This document shows positions 16,812 to 25,700 of a stretch of DNA of 64,000 nucleotides, piece by piece (positions within the stretch are counted from its first letter, which is position 1; each line of letters opens with the position of its first letter). The notes under the pieces were generated by a model, which saw only the letters and a list, made by a program, of their open reading frames with translations, made no database searches and had not been told where the DNA came from. Origin of the DNA: Faucicola osloensis_B (GTDB taxonomy: Bacteria > Pseudomonadota > Gammaproteobacteria > Pseudomonadales > Moraxellaceae); assembly GCA_964211495.1 (NCBI GenBank), contig CAXORL010000004.1, positions 209,262 to 273,261 on the forward strand, read 5' to 3'. Made by a program: the position numbers and the translations under genes.

Positions 16812-16841
16812 AAAAACCCTTTGCAGTTACAAAGGGTTTTT
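16812..16841 (-). terminator. Terminator after rpmE2
   Basis: A 12-base perfect stem (AAAAACCCTTTG and complement) around a 6-base loop, with T runs on both sides. On the minus strand it follows the type B L31 gene by 18 bases. With the terminator at 16736-16765 it separates the convergent genes. Confidence 0.9.
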
Positions 16842-16859
16842 GACAATAAGCGATTAAAC

Positions 16860-17120
16860 TTATTTTTTGTTACGACCTGCAAATGCGCCGAAACGTTTGT
16901 TGAAGCTTGCCACACGACCTTCGTTTTGGGTTTTACGTTGTTCGCCGGTATAGAATGGGTGTGAGGCACTTGAAATATCGAGTGCGACGTATGGGTATTC
17001 TTTACCTTCGTATTCGCGAGTTACTTTTGATTTGATAGTAGAGCGAGTTAAAAAGTAAACGTCAGCGTTGGTGTCGTGGAATAAAACTTCTTGATAAGCT
17101 GGATGGATATCTGCGCGCAT
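16860..17120 (-). CDS. rpmE2: 50S ribosomal protein L31, type B
   Basis: Large-subunit ribosomal protein L31, 86 aa. The sequence lacks the CxxC zinc-binding cysteines of type A L31 and has the type B features FHDTNADVYFLTRSTIKS and ISSASHPFYTGEQRKTQNEG. In bacteria with both types, the zinc-free form is usually made under zinc starvation through Zur; I see no clear Zur site here. The start MRADIHPAYQ matches family starts. An ATG 18 bases upstream (17138) has a better ribosome site (GGCAGG) and would give 92 aa, so the start is not certain. Confidence 0.95.
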   Translation of the reverse strand: MRADIHPAYQEVLFHDTNADVYFLTRSTIKSKVTREYEGKEYPYVALDISSASHPFYTGEQRKTQNEGRVASFNKRFGAFAGRNKK

Positions 17121-17289
17121 GGTTAGGTCTCTAGTCATTATCCTGCCCTTTGGTCTGCAGTTAGTATGCGTGGCGTGAATGTTTATTTTGCTAAAAATTC
17201 ACCCAAACACCCAACCGATTAAAGCCAACACAGGATGGATTGATAAAATTGGAAGCCGAATTTTACTAGATTTGCTTTATTTTTGCAAG

Positions 17290-19086
17290 TTATTTCCACT
17301 GCAGCCATTTTGTGAGGCTTGTATTTTCACCCGCTAACAGTGTCCATTTTTGCGGTTGTTTAACATGCGTGTCGCTCACGGGTTGCACTTCAAGCACGAG
17401 CAGCTCATCACGGCGAAATACATGACACACGGCAGGGTCTTCACTAATTATTTGGGTTTTAGCCGTAGATTTTAGCCATTTTTCGCTCGCCTTTAACCCA
17501 TCAATTGCCACGATGACGTCATTAGCAGAAATCCCTGCAGCGGCGGCTTGGCTATTTCGCACAACACGTTGCACTTTTAACCCAGTAGGCTCGCTCATAT
17601 ATTTCATGCCCCAAGTAATATCATCGTCTTTTTGCTCAATACTCACACCCTGTTCTGACAACAGTTCAAATAGCGGTAATTCTGTTGTGCCGTCGATATA
17701 ATTGGCTCTAAAATCTTGCCAAACCTCTTTGGGTAAACATTCATTCATGACGTCATCCAGATTGGCGTCCGTCATACCAAAACGGCGATTATCTTGGGCT
17801 TTGGCTTTGTCATAAAAAACTTTTATCACATCAAAAATACGTTTGCCATGGTTTATCAAAGTCAAGTCTAAACATAACGCCACCAGCGCGCCTTTGTTGT
17901 AGTAGCTAATCCCGGCGTTGGCGGTGTTCTCATCGCTCCGATATAGCTTTATCCACGCATCAAAGCTTGATTCTGCCACGCTTTGCAAGGCGCGTCCGTG
18001 GGTTTGATAGTAGCGATTGATTTGTTCAGCAAGCAGCTTCAGATAGCTCTGTTGCGAAATAACCCCGCTTTTTTGTAGCATAAAATCATCCAAATAACTG
18101 GTAAAGCCTTCAAACACCCATAGCAAGGTGGTGTAAGTCTCTTGGTTAAAGTTGGCGGTTAAAAAAACTTCGGGACGCACGGTTTTAACCCACCACGCAT
18201 GAAAATATTCATGACTACACAAACCTAAAAAGCGTTGATAACTCTCGCTTGGCTCAGCTTGTTCAAAAAATGTGGGTAGGTCATCTCGTGGGGTAATCAA
18301 GCTGGTACTGGCAAGGTGCTCAAGCCCGCCATAGTCGCTTGAAGTTGCCATGGTCATAAACAGATAATCATCAAACGGCGTATCACCGAGCCAATCGACA
18401 TAGCTTTGACAAATTTTGCTAAGGTCAGTTTCTAGCCGTTCAAGGTCGCTGTGCTGTACACCAGAAATCACAAATCGGTGGGCAATGATGTTTTCGCCAC
18501 TTTCTACATCGAACCAAAATTCGTCTTGCTCAGCAATTTCAAACGGGCTGTCGATGAGTTGCTCGTAGTTGTCGGCAGTGAGTTGATAGATGGTTTGTTT
18601 AGCTTGTTGGTGCATTTTTTCGGGTAAGGCGGTGGCTAGGCTGACCTCCACACCGTTTACCTCATAAAAGTCTTGCGGGCAAATGAGTTCGGCTTTAATC
18701 GCTTGGTTTTCTTGCCCTTGTACCGCTAATGCTAGGGAGGTGAAGTTGCCGTACAGGCGAGTTTCATCGACATACGCCCCACGCACCGATAAGTCATAAG
18801 CATAGACTTCATAAGTGACGCTAATGCGGTCGCCTTGTTTGGCGTGGATTTGCCAGTGGTTTTTATCGAGTTTTTTAAGCCGTTGATTGTTCTTGGCATT
18901 GGGGTCATGGATGGTGGCAGTGACTGCTGTAATGTGTTTGCTAAATTCTCGAATCATATAACTACCCGCAATCCAAGCAGGTAGCCAAACGATTGGGTTG
19001 TCGTGGTCTGTAGTAAACATAAGCGTGACATCGACAAGATGTTCACGAAATTTTTTAAAATCGAATTGGTAATGAATTTGGGACAT
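17290..19086 (-). CDS. M61-family metallopeptidase with C-terminal PDZ domain
   Basis: Zinc aminopeptidase-like protein of the M61 (glycyl aminopeptidase) family, 598 aa. The N-terminal beta domain (about 1-170) is followed by a thermolysin-like catalytic domain with HEYFH at residues 292-296 and the downstream glutamate region ETYTTLLWVFEGFTSYLDDF. A PDZ domain (about 490-560) contains GLKVQRVVRNSQAAAAGISA and NDVIVAIDGL. No signal peptide is visible, so a cytoplasmic location is likely. Family members prefer N-terminal glycine or alanine; the true substrate is unknown. It stands alone, with a terminator downstream of the YgjP-like gene separating their transcripts. Confidence 0.88.
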   Translation of the reverse strand: MSQIHYQFDFKKFREHLVDVTLMFTTDHDNPIVWLPAWIAGSYMIREFSKHITAVTATIHDPNAKNNQRLKKLDKNHWQIHAKQGDRISVTYEVYAYDLSVRGAYVDETRLYGNFTSLALAVQGQENQAIKAELICPQDFYEVNGVEVSLATALPEKMHQQAKQTIYQLTADNYEQLIDSPFEIAEQDEFWFDVESGENIIAHRFVISGVQHSDLERLETDLSKICQSYVDWLGDTPFDDYLFMTMATSSDYGGLEHLASTSLITPRDDLPTFFEQAEPSESYQRFLGLCSHEYFHAWWVKTVRPEVFLTANFNQETYTTLLWVFEGFTSYLDDFMLQKSGVISQQSYLKLLAEQINRYYQTHGRALQSVAESSFDAWIKLYRSDENTANAGISYYNKGALVALCLDLTLINHGKRIFDVIKVFYDKAKAQDNRRFGMTDANLDDVMNECLPKEVWQDFRANYIDGTTELPLFELLSEQGVSIEQKDDDITWGMKYMSEPTGLKVQRVVRNSQAAAAGISANDVIVAIDGLKASEKWLKSTAKTQIISEDPAVCHVFRRDELLVLEVQPVSDTHVKQPQKWTLLAGENTSLTKWLQWK

Positions 19087-19180
19087 TTTTTATCAGCTTT
19101 TTAGTGATTATATTCAAACATTGAAATAGGGTTACATTTTAGCAGATTGATTTTAGGAATTTGCAACTTTTACCGCTACC

Positions 19181-19211
19181 AAAAAGCTATCTCATAGCGA
19201 GATGGCTTTTT
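19181..19211. terminator. Terminator, active on minus strand after the YgjP-like gene
   Basis: Stem AAAAAGCTATCTC with GAGATGGCTTTTT (one wobble) around a 5-base loop, flanked by A and T runs. It lies between the YgjP-like gene, whose transcript it would end, and the M61 gene downstream on the same strand. It is roughly symmetrical and so may work both ways. Confidence 0.8.
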
Positions 19212-19226
19212 TTGTGGTTTTGATAA

Positions 19227-19946
19227 TTAAAGCTCGCCAAATTTTAATTGCTGATGCCACAGTTGATAATCTGGCATGACTCGTGCCACCTGCGCCCAAA
19301 ATCGTGCCGAATGATTGGGCTCAATCAGATGACAAAGTTCATGCACCAACACATAATCCGCGCAGTCTGGCGGGAATTGCGCCAGCCAAACGGACAAGCG
19401 AATGGTTTTGGCTTGGGTGCTACAACTGCCCCATCGGGTCTTCATGGTGTAGGGCGTGATGCTATTGGCAGATTTACCCACTTTGTCTTGCCAAAACGCT
19501 TGGCGATTTTGGATAAATTGAGTGAGCCAAAATTTATAAATATGGCGTAAGGTTTTGCCAACATCCAATCGCGCCAGCTCGCTTGGTTTTATGTGGTGCT
19601 TTAACAATAACTCTTTAAGCACAACCTGTTGCCCTTCAAAATAAATATTGCTTTCAAGGGTCAAATTTGACAAGTCTTTAACATCATTGATATAAGCAGG
19701 TTTTTTGGGTTTAAGTTCTTTGAGTTTTCGTTGTTTTTGCTGACAGTCAATTGCCCATGCAAGGCGATGTTCAAGCGATTGCATCAGCAGGTGTTGTGGC
19801 ATACGCATCGGATAAGACACGCTGAGCAAGCTGGTAAACGGCGCTTCATCAATCGATTTGATACGAAAGTTGATATGTTTAACCCGTTTGCTTTCAATCG
19901 CAAGTTTGATACCTTGCTCAGCGTAGGCGGTGAGTACAGTTTGCAT
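19227..19946 (-). CDS. YgjP-like (M48/DUF45) metallopeptidase
   Basis: Predicted zinc metallopeptidase of the YgjP/DUF45 group, 239 aa. The signature TRWGSCSTQAKTIRLSVWLA is followed by HELCH at residues 202-206 and EPNHSARFWAQVARVMPDY, which supplies the third metal ligand. Cytoplasmic; no signal peptide. Substrate unknown; the family is structurally related to SprT/Spartan proteases. The chosen start is ATG 19946; a TTG 12 bases upstream is also open. The preceding gene on this strand (PH domain) ends 12 bases before this start, so the two are probably one transcript. Confidence 0.85.
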   Translation of the reverse strand: MQTVLTAYAEQGIKLAIESKRVKHINFRIKSIDEAPFTSLLSVSYPMRMPQHLLMQSLEHRLAWAIDCQQKQRKLKELKPKKPAYINDVKDLSNLTLESNIYFEGQQVVLKELLLKHHIKPSELARLDVGKTLRHIYKFWLTQFIQNRQAFWQDKVGKSANSITPYTMKTRWGSCSTQAKTIRLSVWLAQFPPDCADYVLVHELCHLIEPNHSARFWAQVARVMPDYQLWHQQLKFGEL

Positions 19947-19958
19947 AAGTTTTAGCAA

Positions 19959-20582
19959 TTATTGACGCAAGTAATGCTCAAAAATCGCGCCAAAGTCATA
20001 GTTACGAATGGTCTTTAAACGCTCGCCATAGGCATTTTCTACTTGTGCGACAGTTTGGTTGATGACATCCGGCAAGTTAAGCACCACGTTTTCTGACAGT
20101 TCGCGTAGGCTAAACATATTGGTGACGGTATTAAAGGATTTTTCTAGCACCGTTTCTTCATGGGCAATGCGTTTGCACTGCTCGCTAATCGCAGTCAGCG
20201 CCTTATAGATGTCGCGGATTTGCTCGATTTGATTTTTGTCGATATCAATCGAAAACGCCATACCGCCCAAGCTAAATTTTAGCTCAGCGTCCATATCCAT
20301 CGTGCCTGCGGTCTCAATCATGATATTGGCGGGCTGAAAATTACGGTATGGATAGCGTTTTAGCAGGCGTTTTTTACTGGTCGCCGACTGCCCATCAAGG
20401 TGGATAAAGGCGACATTGGTAAAGCAATATTCGTCCATTTTTGACTTAATCACAAAATAAATCCGCTCGTTATCTTCATGAAAAATATAGTCATCAATAT
20501 CAGTTTGGTTAAACTGACTCGCTGGGATGATTTTACCGATGTCACTTAAACCCAATGCATCTGAGGCAAGATTTTTAAACAT
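19959..20582 (-). CDS. PH-domain protein, YvbH type
   Basis: A 207-aa cytoplasmic protein with a bacterial pleckstrin-homology domain, similar in wording to Bacillus YvbH. ALGLSDIGKIIPASQFNQTD, FHEDNERIYFVIKSKMDEYC, TSKKRLLKRYPY and the LKFSLGGMAFSIDIDKNQ region form the PH part (residues about 10-125). A C-terminal helical region of about 80 residues probably oligomerises. Function is unknown. ATG 20582 is chosen because AGGA lies 7 bases upstream; a GTG two codons earlier is too close to that site. Confidence 0.8.
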   Translation of the reverse strand: MFKNLASDALGLSDIGKIIPASQFNQTDIDDYIFHEDNERIYFVIKSKMDEYCFTNVAFIHLDGQSATSKKRLLKRYPYRNFQPANIMIETAGTMDMDAELKFSLGGMAFSIDIDKNQIEQIRDIYKALTAISEQCKRIAHEETVLEKSFNTVTNMFSLRELSENVVLNLPDVINQTVAQVENAYGERLKTIRNYDFGAIFEHYLRQ

Positions 20583-20755
20583 AGTCACTTCCTGTTTTAT
20601 CCATAAAAATTGTTAAAAACGCTGTCTGTGCGAAAAACTGTTTTCGATAACATAACACAAATATCACATTGGCAACATAGATGTCATGCTGATTACTGGC
20701 TATGATAGCGACATAACACTGATAATAAACAATAAATGAAAATGAAGGAACAACA

Positions 20756-21010
20756 ATGAAAGCCAAACCAACATCTAGCAATTTGACCGATATTGATTCG
20801 GATAGTTTTACTGTGCAATTGGATGATGAATCCTTGTCATCAAGCCATATTGAAGCGGGTGAAAGTGGTTTGACCCCGATTCATCGCCAAAATATTGATG
20901 AGCAGCGGATTGATGAATTACTGGTTGAAGATAGCTTTAGCGAAGAGCACTATCCGACTATTAGTGATATCGCTGATCCTGATGCCGCATATGAAAGTTA
21001 TAAAGACTAA
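20756..21010 (+). CDS. Small acidic protein of unknown function
   Basis: I do not recognise this 84-aa protein. It starts at ATG 20756 after the good ribosome site GAAGGA (spacing about 6), which supports real expression. The sequence is rich in Asp, Glu and Ser (for example DIDSDSFTVQLDDESLSS and ELLVEDSFSEEHYP) with few hydrophobic residues. It is probably disordered and strongly acidic. It is divergent from the PH-domain gene and convergent with the cytochrome gene. Confidence 0.65.
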   Translation: MKAKPTSSNLTDIDSDSFTVQLDDESLSSSHIEAGESGLTPIHRQNIDEQRIDELLVEDSFSEEHYPTISDIADPDAAYESYKD

Positions 21011-21035
21011 GTTTAAAGAATTAAAAGAGACATAA

Positions 21036-21770
21036 CTATTTTGATAGTTTAATCATATAATCTACCGCTTGTTTGACCATTTCGTCACTCATATTAACAT
21101 TGCCGCCTTTGGCTGGCATGTAGCCATTTTTACCATCATAGCCCTCGATAGCATGGCGGTATAAGATGGCTTTTCCTTGTTTGATTCGTTTTGCCCATAC
21201 CTTTTTGTCCCCTGTTTTAATCGCACCTGCAATCCCCGCTTCATGGCAATTTTTACAAGTGTTTTCATATAATTCTTTACCGTTACTCACATTCACGGTT
21301 GGGATATTTTTTGCTTTGCCATTTTCATAAAAAATAATATTTTGATTGTCATCGCTAGAATAAGCAACCATATAATTGACGGACTGCTTGATAGCATCAT
21401 TGCTAAATTGTCCCTTAGCAATGGGGTGAGCAAAGCCATTTGCTGTGGTGTAGCCATTGATTACATGGTCATATAAATTTTCCATACCTCTAGCAATTTT
21501 AGGTCGCCACTTTGCTTTATCGCCAATCGCTAACGTAAAATCTGGGTCAGTAGTTGTACCGTCATTATGACAAGCCACACAATGGGCGTTAAAAACCTCT
21601 ATGCCTTTTTTGTCGACATTAAAAACCTTTTGCCCGTGGCTATAAGTAATAAAAGTTGGCATTGATTTTAGCTGTGTTATTGGCTGTGGGTCTTTGGCTT
21701 GTGCCAATGAAAAGCACAATGTAGCAACTAATGAGATAGGTATAACTAAACCAAAAAGGGACTGTTGCAC
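21036..21770 (-). CDS. Di-haem c-type cytochrome
   Basis: Exported electron carrier of 244 aa with two class I cytochrome c domains. Haem-attachment motifs are CVACH at 64-68 and CKNCH at 172-176. Each domain also has a later methionine-bearing segment (for example GYMPAKGGNVNMSDE). The N-terminal signal peptide (SLFGLVIPISLVATLCFSLA, cleaved after AQA near residue 25) directs it to the periplasm. The domains resemble cytochrome c5. Start is GTG 21770, supported by AAGGA 7 bases upstream. It lies just downstream of hemH on the same strand, a sensible pairing because ferrochelatase supplies haem. Confidence 0.88.
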   Translation of the reverse strand: MQQSLFGLVIPISLVATLCFSLAQAKDPQPITQLKSMPTFITYSHGQKVFNVDKKGIEVFNAHCVACHNDGTTTDPDFTLAIGDKAKWRPKIARGMENLYDHVINGYTTANGFAHPIAKGQFSNDAIKQSVNYMVAYSSDDNQNIIFYENGKAKNIPTVNVSNGKELYENTCKNCHEAGIAGAIKTGDKKVWAKRIKQGKAILYRHAIEGYDGKNGYMPAKGGNVNMSDEMVKQAVDYMIKLSK

Positions 21771-21813
21771 CGCTTATTCCTTATATATACTAAAACAGGA
21801 TATTTTAGAAAAA

Positions 21814-22833
21814 TTAATACCATCCTTGCAGATTTTGTTGCCACGCTTGCACGTGTGGCAATGCCAATGATTCAAATAAATCAATATGCGCAGCATCCAC
21901 ATTAAGTGCAGGGATATAATGATAGTCCCCACCGCCATTGGACTGGAATGTCTGTCGATTTTCGACTGCCAACTCTTCTAGCGTCTCTAGGCAATCTGCC
22001 GAAAATGCCGGACTCAGTACCTGTACTGACTTGATGCCTTGCTTGCCCCACTCGGTTAAGGTGACATCCGTATAAGGTTTGACCCATTCTTGCTTACCAA
22101 AGCGTGATTGAAAACTACATTCCCACTCATGACGCTCAAGCCCCAACACTTGCGCCAAATGCGCTGCCGTACAGCGACAACGTCTGGCATACGGATCGCC
22201 TTTTTGCTCATATGGCTCTGGAATCCCGTGAAAACTCAATAGCAGTTTTTCAGGCTTACCATATTCAGCTTGGAAACGTTTGACACTCTCAGCCAATGCT
22301 TGGATGTATTGCGGATGGGCAAAATAATCTTTAACAAAGCTAATGCTGGGTAAATTACGCTGCTTAAGTCCCCATTTGGCGACGACATCAAACACCGCGC
22401 CAGTGGTTGAACCGGAAAACTGTGGATAAGCTGGTAACATTACGATTTGTTCTACTTTTTTAGCAGTTAATGCCGATAGCACATCTGTTAACGCAGGTTT
22501 GCCATAGGTCATGGCAGCATGGACGCTTACTTTGCAAGGCAGTTGATGTTGGTCAAATCGCTGCTGCAGCAAGTCCACTTGGGCAAGCGTGATTTTACGC
22601 AAGGGGGAGTCGCCATCCCACACGCTAGCATAGGCGTGGGCAACCCGTTTAGGGCGACTGCGTAGCACAAACAAGTTTAAGATGATTTGCCAGATAAACT
22701 GCGGGATTTCAATCACGCGCGGATCGGACAAAAATTGTTTGAGATAGCGGCGCACTGCTGCTTCAGTTGGCACATCGGGTGTTCCCAAATTCACAAGGAC
22801 AACGGCAATTTCAGGTGGATTGCTTGGCTTCAT
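21814..22833 (-). CDS. hemH: Ferrochelatase
   Basis: Inserts ferrous iron into protoporphyrin IX, the last step of protohaem synthesis, at the cytoplasmic face of the inner membrane. The 339-aa protein shows the family start VVLVNLGTPDVPTEAAVRRY, the signature LLLSFHGIPEPYEQKGDPYA with the active-site histidine, WECSFQSRFGKQEWVKPYT, and a C-terminal PAFSADCLETLEELAVENR with the second catalytic glutamate. The cytochrome c gene follows 43 bases downstream on the same strand. Confidence 0.97.
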   Translation of the reverse strand: MKPSNPPEIAVVLVNLGTPDVPTEAAVRRYLKQFLSDPRVIEIPQFIWQIILNLFVLRSRPKRVAHAYASVWDGDSPLRKITLAQVDLLQQRFDQHQLPCKVSVHAAMTYGKPALTDVLSALTAKKVEQIVMLPAYPQFSGSTTGAVFDVVAKWGLKQRNLPSISFVKDYFAHPQYIQALAESVKRFQAEYGKPEKLLLSFHGIPEPYEQKGDPYARRCRCTAAHLAQVLGLERHEWECSFQSRFGKQEWVKPYTDVTLTEWGKQGIKSVQVLSPAFSADCLETLEELAVENRQTFQSNGGGDYHYIPALNVDAAHIDLFESLALPHVQAWQQNLQGWY

Positions 22834-22958
22834 AATTTGTCTTTAATCCAAAAAATCATAAGAAAAGTGGGGTTAAGATTAGCATATTTACTAGGGCGCG
22901 CGTACTGGATAATCACCTGAAATTGCTCAATTGTTGCATTTTTTAAGCTATATTTGAA

Positions 22959-23345
22959 TCAATGACAACCTATCCCACCCATGACCAATAGCGCATCCAC
23001 TAGGCGAGAATTTTGTTCAGAGGATACCGGGCTTTTAGTAGGACTTTTATCCGAACTTTTAAAGATTGCGTTTTGTGAAGGACTGCTAGCCGATTCACCA
23101 TCTGCTTGGTGGTTATGCTGCTTGGGCTGTTGGTGCTGTTGGTTTTGATAGTGGTTTTGATGGCTGAGGTGATGATGGCTTTGATGATGGATAATCGTCG
23201 TGTTGCTTGTGACTGTACTAGCATTGGCAGCCAAAACCGATGTTGGCTGATGAAACGCCAAATACGTCAATGCCAAAAATCCTGTGAACGCCAATCCCGT
23301 GAGCAATAGGAGTGTATGGTGGGGTGATGATGCTAAATTTGGCAT
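22959..23345 (-). CDS. His/Gln-rich membrane-anchored protein of unknown function
   Basis: A 128-aa hypothetical protein. GGA 7 bases before ATG 23345 supports the start. One N-terminal membrane helix (TLLLLTGLAFTGFLALTYLA, residues about 11-30) is followed by a linker packed with histidine, glutamine and asparagine (residues about 52-82), then a Ser/Lys stretch and the tail LLVMGGIGCH. The His cluster and terminal Cys-His could bind metal, but this is inference. It is divergent from metX and lies upstream of hemH on the same strand. No family recognised. Confidence 0.6.
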   Translation of the reverse strand: MPNLASSPHHTLLLLTGLAFTGFLALTYLAFHQPTSVLAANASTVTSNTTIIHHQSHHHLSHQNHYQNQQHQQPKQHNHQADGESASSPSQNAIFKSSDKSPTKSPVSSEQNSRLVDALLVMGGIGCH

Positions 23346-23421
23346 TTGAATTCCAAGTTGTGATAACCCATATAAAACCTTACAATAGCTATACTTTTAA
23401 TGCGTTATCAATCAAAAATTA

Positions 23422-24687
23422 GTGAGAAAGCGGGTGAGCACACAGCAACACAAACCACATGCCAAGATTTTACCTGAAGCTGAATTGACTGTCCCCAAAA
23501 ATTTTGACGACGATCATCCTATTAGTTTTGCCAAATCTGGTGGCAAATCTGTGGGTATCGTCACACCGCAAAAAATTCATTTTAATACTCCCTTGACGCT
23601 AGAATGTAATCGCACGCTGCCATTTTTTGATTTAATGGTGGAAACTTATGGCGAGCTCAACGCCGATAAATCCAATGCGATATTGATTTGTCATGCGCTA
23701 TCGGGCAGTCATCATGCGGCTGGCTATCATAGTAGCGATGATAAAAAAGCAGGCTGGTGGGATACATTTATCGGTCCTGACAAAGCGATTGATACCACAC
23801 GTTTTTTTGTGGTGTGTCTTAACAACATTGGTAGCTGTTATGGCTCGACGGGTCCAACCAGTACCAACCCAGAAACAGGCAAGCCGTATGGTCCTGATTT
23901 TCCCTTAGTCACCATCAAAGACTGGGTAAAAACCCAAGTCATGCTCTCTGACTATTTGGGCATTGACATCTGGCATGCCATTGTTGGTGGCTCAATGGGT
24001 GGCATGCAAGCCATGCAGTGGTCAATTGACTATCCGAGTCGGCTAAAAAAATGCGTGGTCATTGCCAGCACGCCCAAGCTGTCTGCGCAAAATATCGCCT
24101 TTAACGAGGTGGCACGCCAATCGATTTTATCCGATCCTGATTTTTGTGAAGGACGCTATATCGAACAAGGCAAAATCCCCAAACGCGGCTTGATTTTGGC
24201 GCGTATGGTCGGTCATATCACTTATCTTACCGATGAAGCGATGCGGGTGAAATTTGGACGCGATTTAAAAGCCGGAAAGCTGATGTTCAACTACGATGTA
24301 GAATTTCAAGTGGAAAGTTATTTACGCTACCAAGGTGAGCAGTTTAGTGAACGTTTTGATGCCAATACCTATTTGCTGATGACCAAAGCACTGGATTATT
24401 TTGACCCGGCGCGCGGCGCGATTGCGGATGACAGTATCAATGATAGTTTGAGTGATACCGATGCGCTACGGTTGGCATTGGCAAATACCCAATGTAAGTT
24501 TTTAATTATATCCTTTACCACCGATTGGCGGTTTAGCCCAGAGCGCTCGCAAGAAATTGTGGATGCGCTAATTGCCAATGGTAAGCCCGTAAGCTATATC
24601 AATATCGATGCCGCCTATGGGCATGATTCGTTTTTGTTTGATATTCCAACCTATCGTCAATCGGTATTTAATTTTTTAACGGCTTAA
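23422..24687 (+). CDS. metX: Homoserine O-acyltransferase (MetX)
   Basis: Alpha/beta hydrolase-fold enzyme that acylates homoserine in the first committed step of methionine synthesis; acetyl versus succinyl donor cannot be settled by eye. Ser191 in VGGSMGGMQAMQW is the nucleophile, His401 in AAYGHDSFLFD the catalytic base, and an Asp in SFTTDWRFSPERSQ completes the triad. GSTGPTSTNPETGKPYG is also typical. Translation begins at GTG 23422, or more likely GTG 23434, which has GAGAAAG upstream; both precede the conserved region. metW follows after 45 bases, the common metX-metW pair. Confidence 0.94.
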   Translation: MRKRVSTQQHKPHAKILPEAELTVPKNFDDDHPISFAKSGGKSVGIVTPQKIHFNTPLTLECNRTLPFFDLMVETYGELNADKSNAILICHALSGSHHAAGYHSSDDKKAGWWDTFIGPDKAIDTTRFFVVCLNNIGSCYGSTGPTSTNPETGKPYGPDFPLVTIKDWVKTQVMLSDYLGIDIWHAIVGGSMGGMQAMQWSIDYPSRLKKCVVIASTPKLSAQNIAFNEVARQSILSDPDFCEGRYIEQGKIPKRGLILARMVGHITYLTDEAMRVKFGRDLKAGKLMFNYDVEFQVESYLRYQGEQFSERFDANTYLLMTKALDYFDPARGAIADDSINDSLSDTDALRLALANTQCKFLIISFTTDWRFSPERSQEIVDALIANGKPVSYINIDAAYGHDSFLFDIPTYRQSVFNFLTA

Positions 24688-24690
24688 TTT

Positions 24691-24726
24691 AGATTTAACT
24701 TTGGATTTAACTTTAGATTTAACGAG
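24691..24726 (+). repeat. 12-bp tandem repeat, three copies, between metX and metW
   Basis: AGATTTAACTTT, GGATTTAACTTT and AGATTTAACGAG run head to tail and fill most of the 45 bases between the two genes. The last copy carries the GAG that may serve as a weak ribosome site for metW. Copy number changes would alter spacing only. Confidence 0.9.
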
Positions 24727-24732
24727 AATTGA

Positions 24733-25341
24733 ATGAAAATCGACCATCAACTTGCTGAACGCTGGATCAAACCCAATGCCAAAGTCTTGGATTTAGGCTG
24801 TGGTAACGGTGATTTACTCGCGCATTTGCAAAACAAATTGGGCGTGTTTGGCTATGGTATCGAAATCGACCAAACTAAAATCAATGACTGTGTTACCAAA
24901 GGCGTCAACGTCATTGAGCAAGACTTAAATGATGGGTTAGCGCGGTTTGCCGACGCAAGCTTTGACACGGTGGTGATGGCGCGCGCCCTACAAGCGGTCA
25001 AAGAGCCCGACCAACTACTTCTCGATATGGTACGTGTTGGCAAAGAAGTGATTGTGACTTTCCCTAATTTTGCACATTGGCAAAACCGTATTCACTTGGG
25101 TATCAAAGGCATGATGCCAATGTCTGAAGCCCTGCCGTTTGCTTGGTACAACACGCCCAATATTCACTTGTGTACCTTTAAAGACTTTGAAAAGCTGTGT
25201 GATGACAATGACATCCGCATCATCAATCGTTTTGCGGTACAAGAAAGTGAAAAGCCCTACCCTTGGCTACTTGCACAAATCATCCGTAAAAACCCAAACT
25301 TACTTGCCGATGTGGCAATTTATCGGGTTACCAAAAACTAA
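24733..25341 (+). CDS. metW: Methionine biosynthesis protein MetW
   Basis: Class I SAM-binding methyltransferase-like protein of 202 aa that works with MetX in bacteria lacking MetA. The SAM-binding motif I reads VLDLGCGNGDLL at residues 18-29. VIEQDLNDGLARFADASFDT and VMARALQAVKEPDQLLLDMV follow, then VTFPNFAHWQNR and PNIHLCTFKDFEKLC, all typical of MetW. Its exact biochemical role is unsettled; association with or activation of MetX has been reported. It is second in the metX-metW operon and is followed by a terminator. Confidence 0.93.
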   Translation: MKIDHQLAERWIKPNAKVLDLGCGNGDLLAHLQNKLGVFGYGIEIDQTKINDCVTKGVNVIEQDLNDGLARFADASFDTVVMARALQAVKEPDQLLLDMVRVGKEVIVTFPNFAHWQNRIHLGIKGMMPMSEALPFAWYNTPNIHLCTFKDFEKLCDDNDIRIINRFAVQESEKPYPWLLAQIIRKNPNLLADVAIYRVTKN

Positions 25342-25424
25342 GCTGTTTTATCGCTGATTCTATGCCTATGAAGATTTGGTAAGCGGATAAATTATCGTCT
25401 AGTCTAACAATATGTCCCAAAAGT

Positions 25425-25463
25425 AAAGCCCTATACGACACCAAGTGTCGCAAGGCTTTGTTT
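25425..25463 (+). terminator. Terminator after metW
   Basis: AAAGCC pairs with GGCTTT and, inside it, CGACAC with GTGTCG, with small internal bulges and a CAA loop. GTTT follows. It lies 84 bases after the metW stop and is the only strong hairpin in the 359-base gap up to 25700. The rest of the gap is AT-rich with no gene. Confidence 0.65.
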
Positions 25464-25700
25464 CCCCTGTGAAATATTGTAACAACTGTTTACATTTTCT
25501 CTTAAATATTTGAAACGCAAAGCAAACAGTGTTAACCTAAAACAATCAAAAGATTGCGTTATCCTATTAAAACATAACGAATAGCTAAATCATTGTAAAA
25601 TTTAAGATTTTCTGTTAATTCGTTTACCTATTTATTAAGTTTATTTTATCTAAACCTAGGCAAGCTTGCGATGGCTGCAGCTTGATACTCGGAGTTGGTT

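Noticed and set aside
22687..23309. Plus-strand frames antisense to hemH and the His-rich gene
   Set aside because: No conserved motifs; composition follows from the opposite-strand genes.
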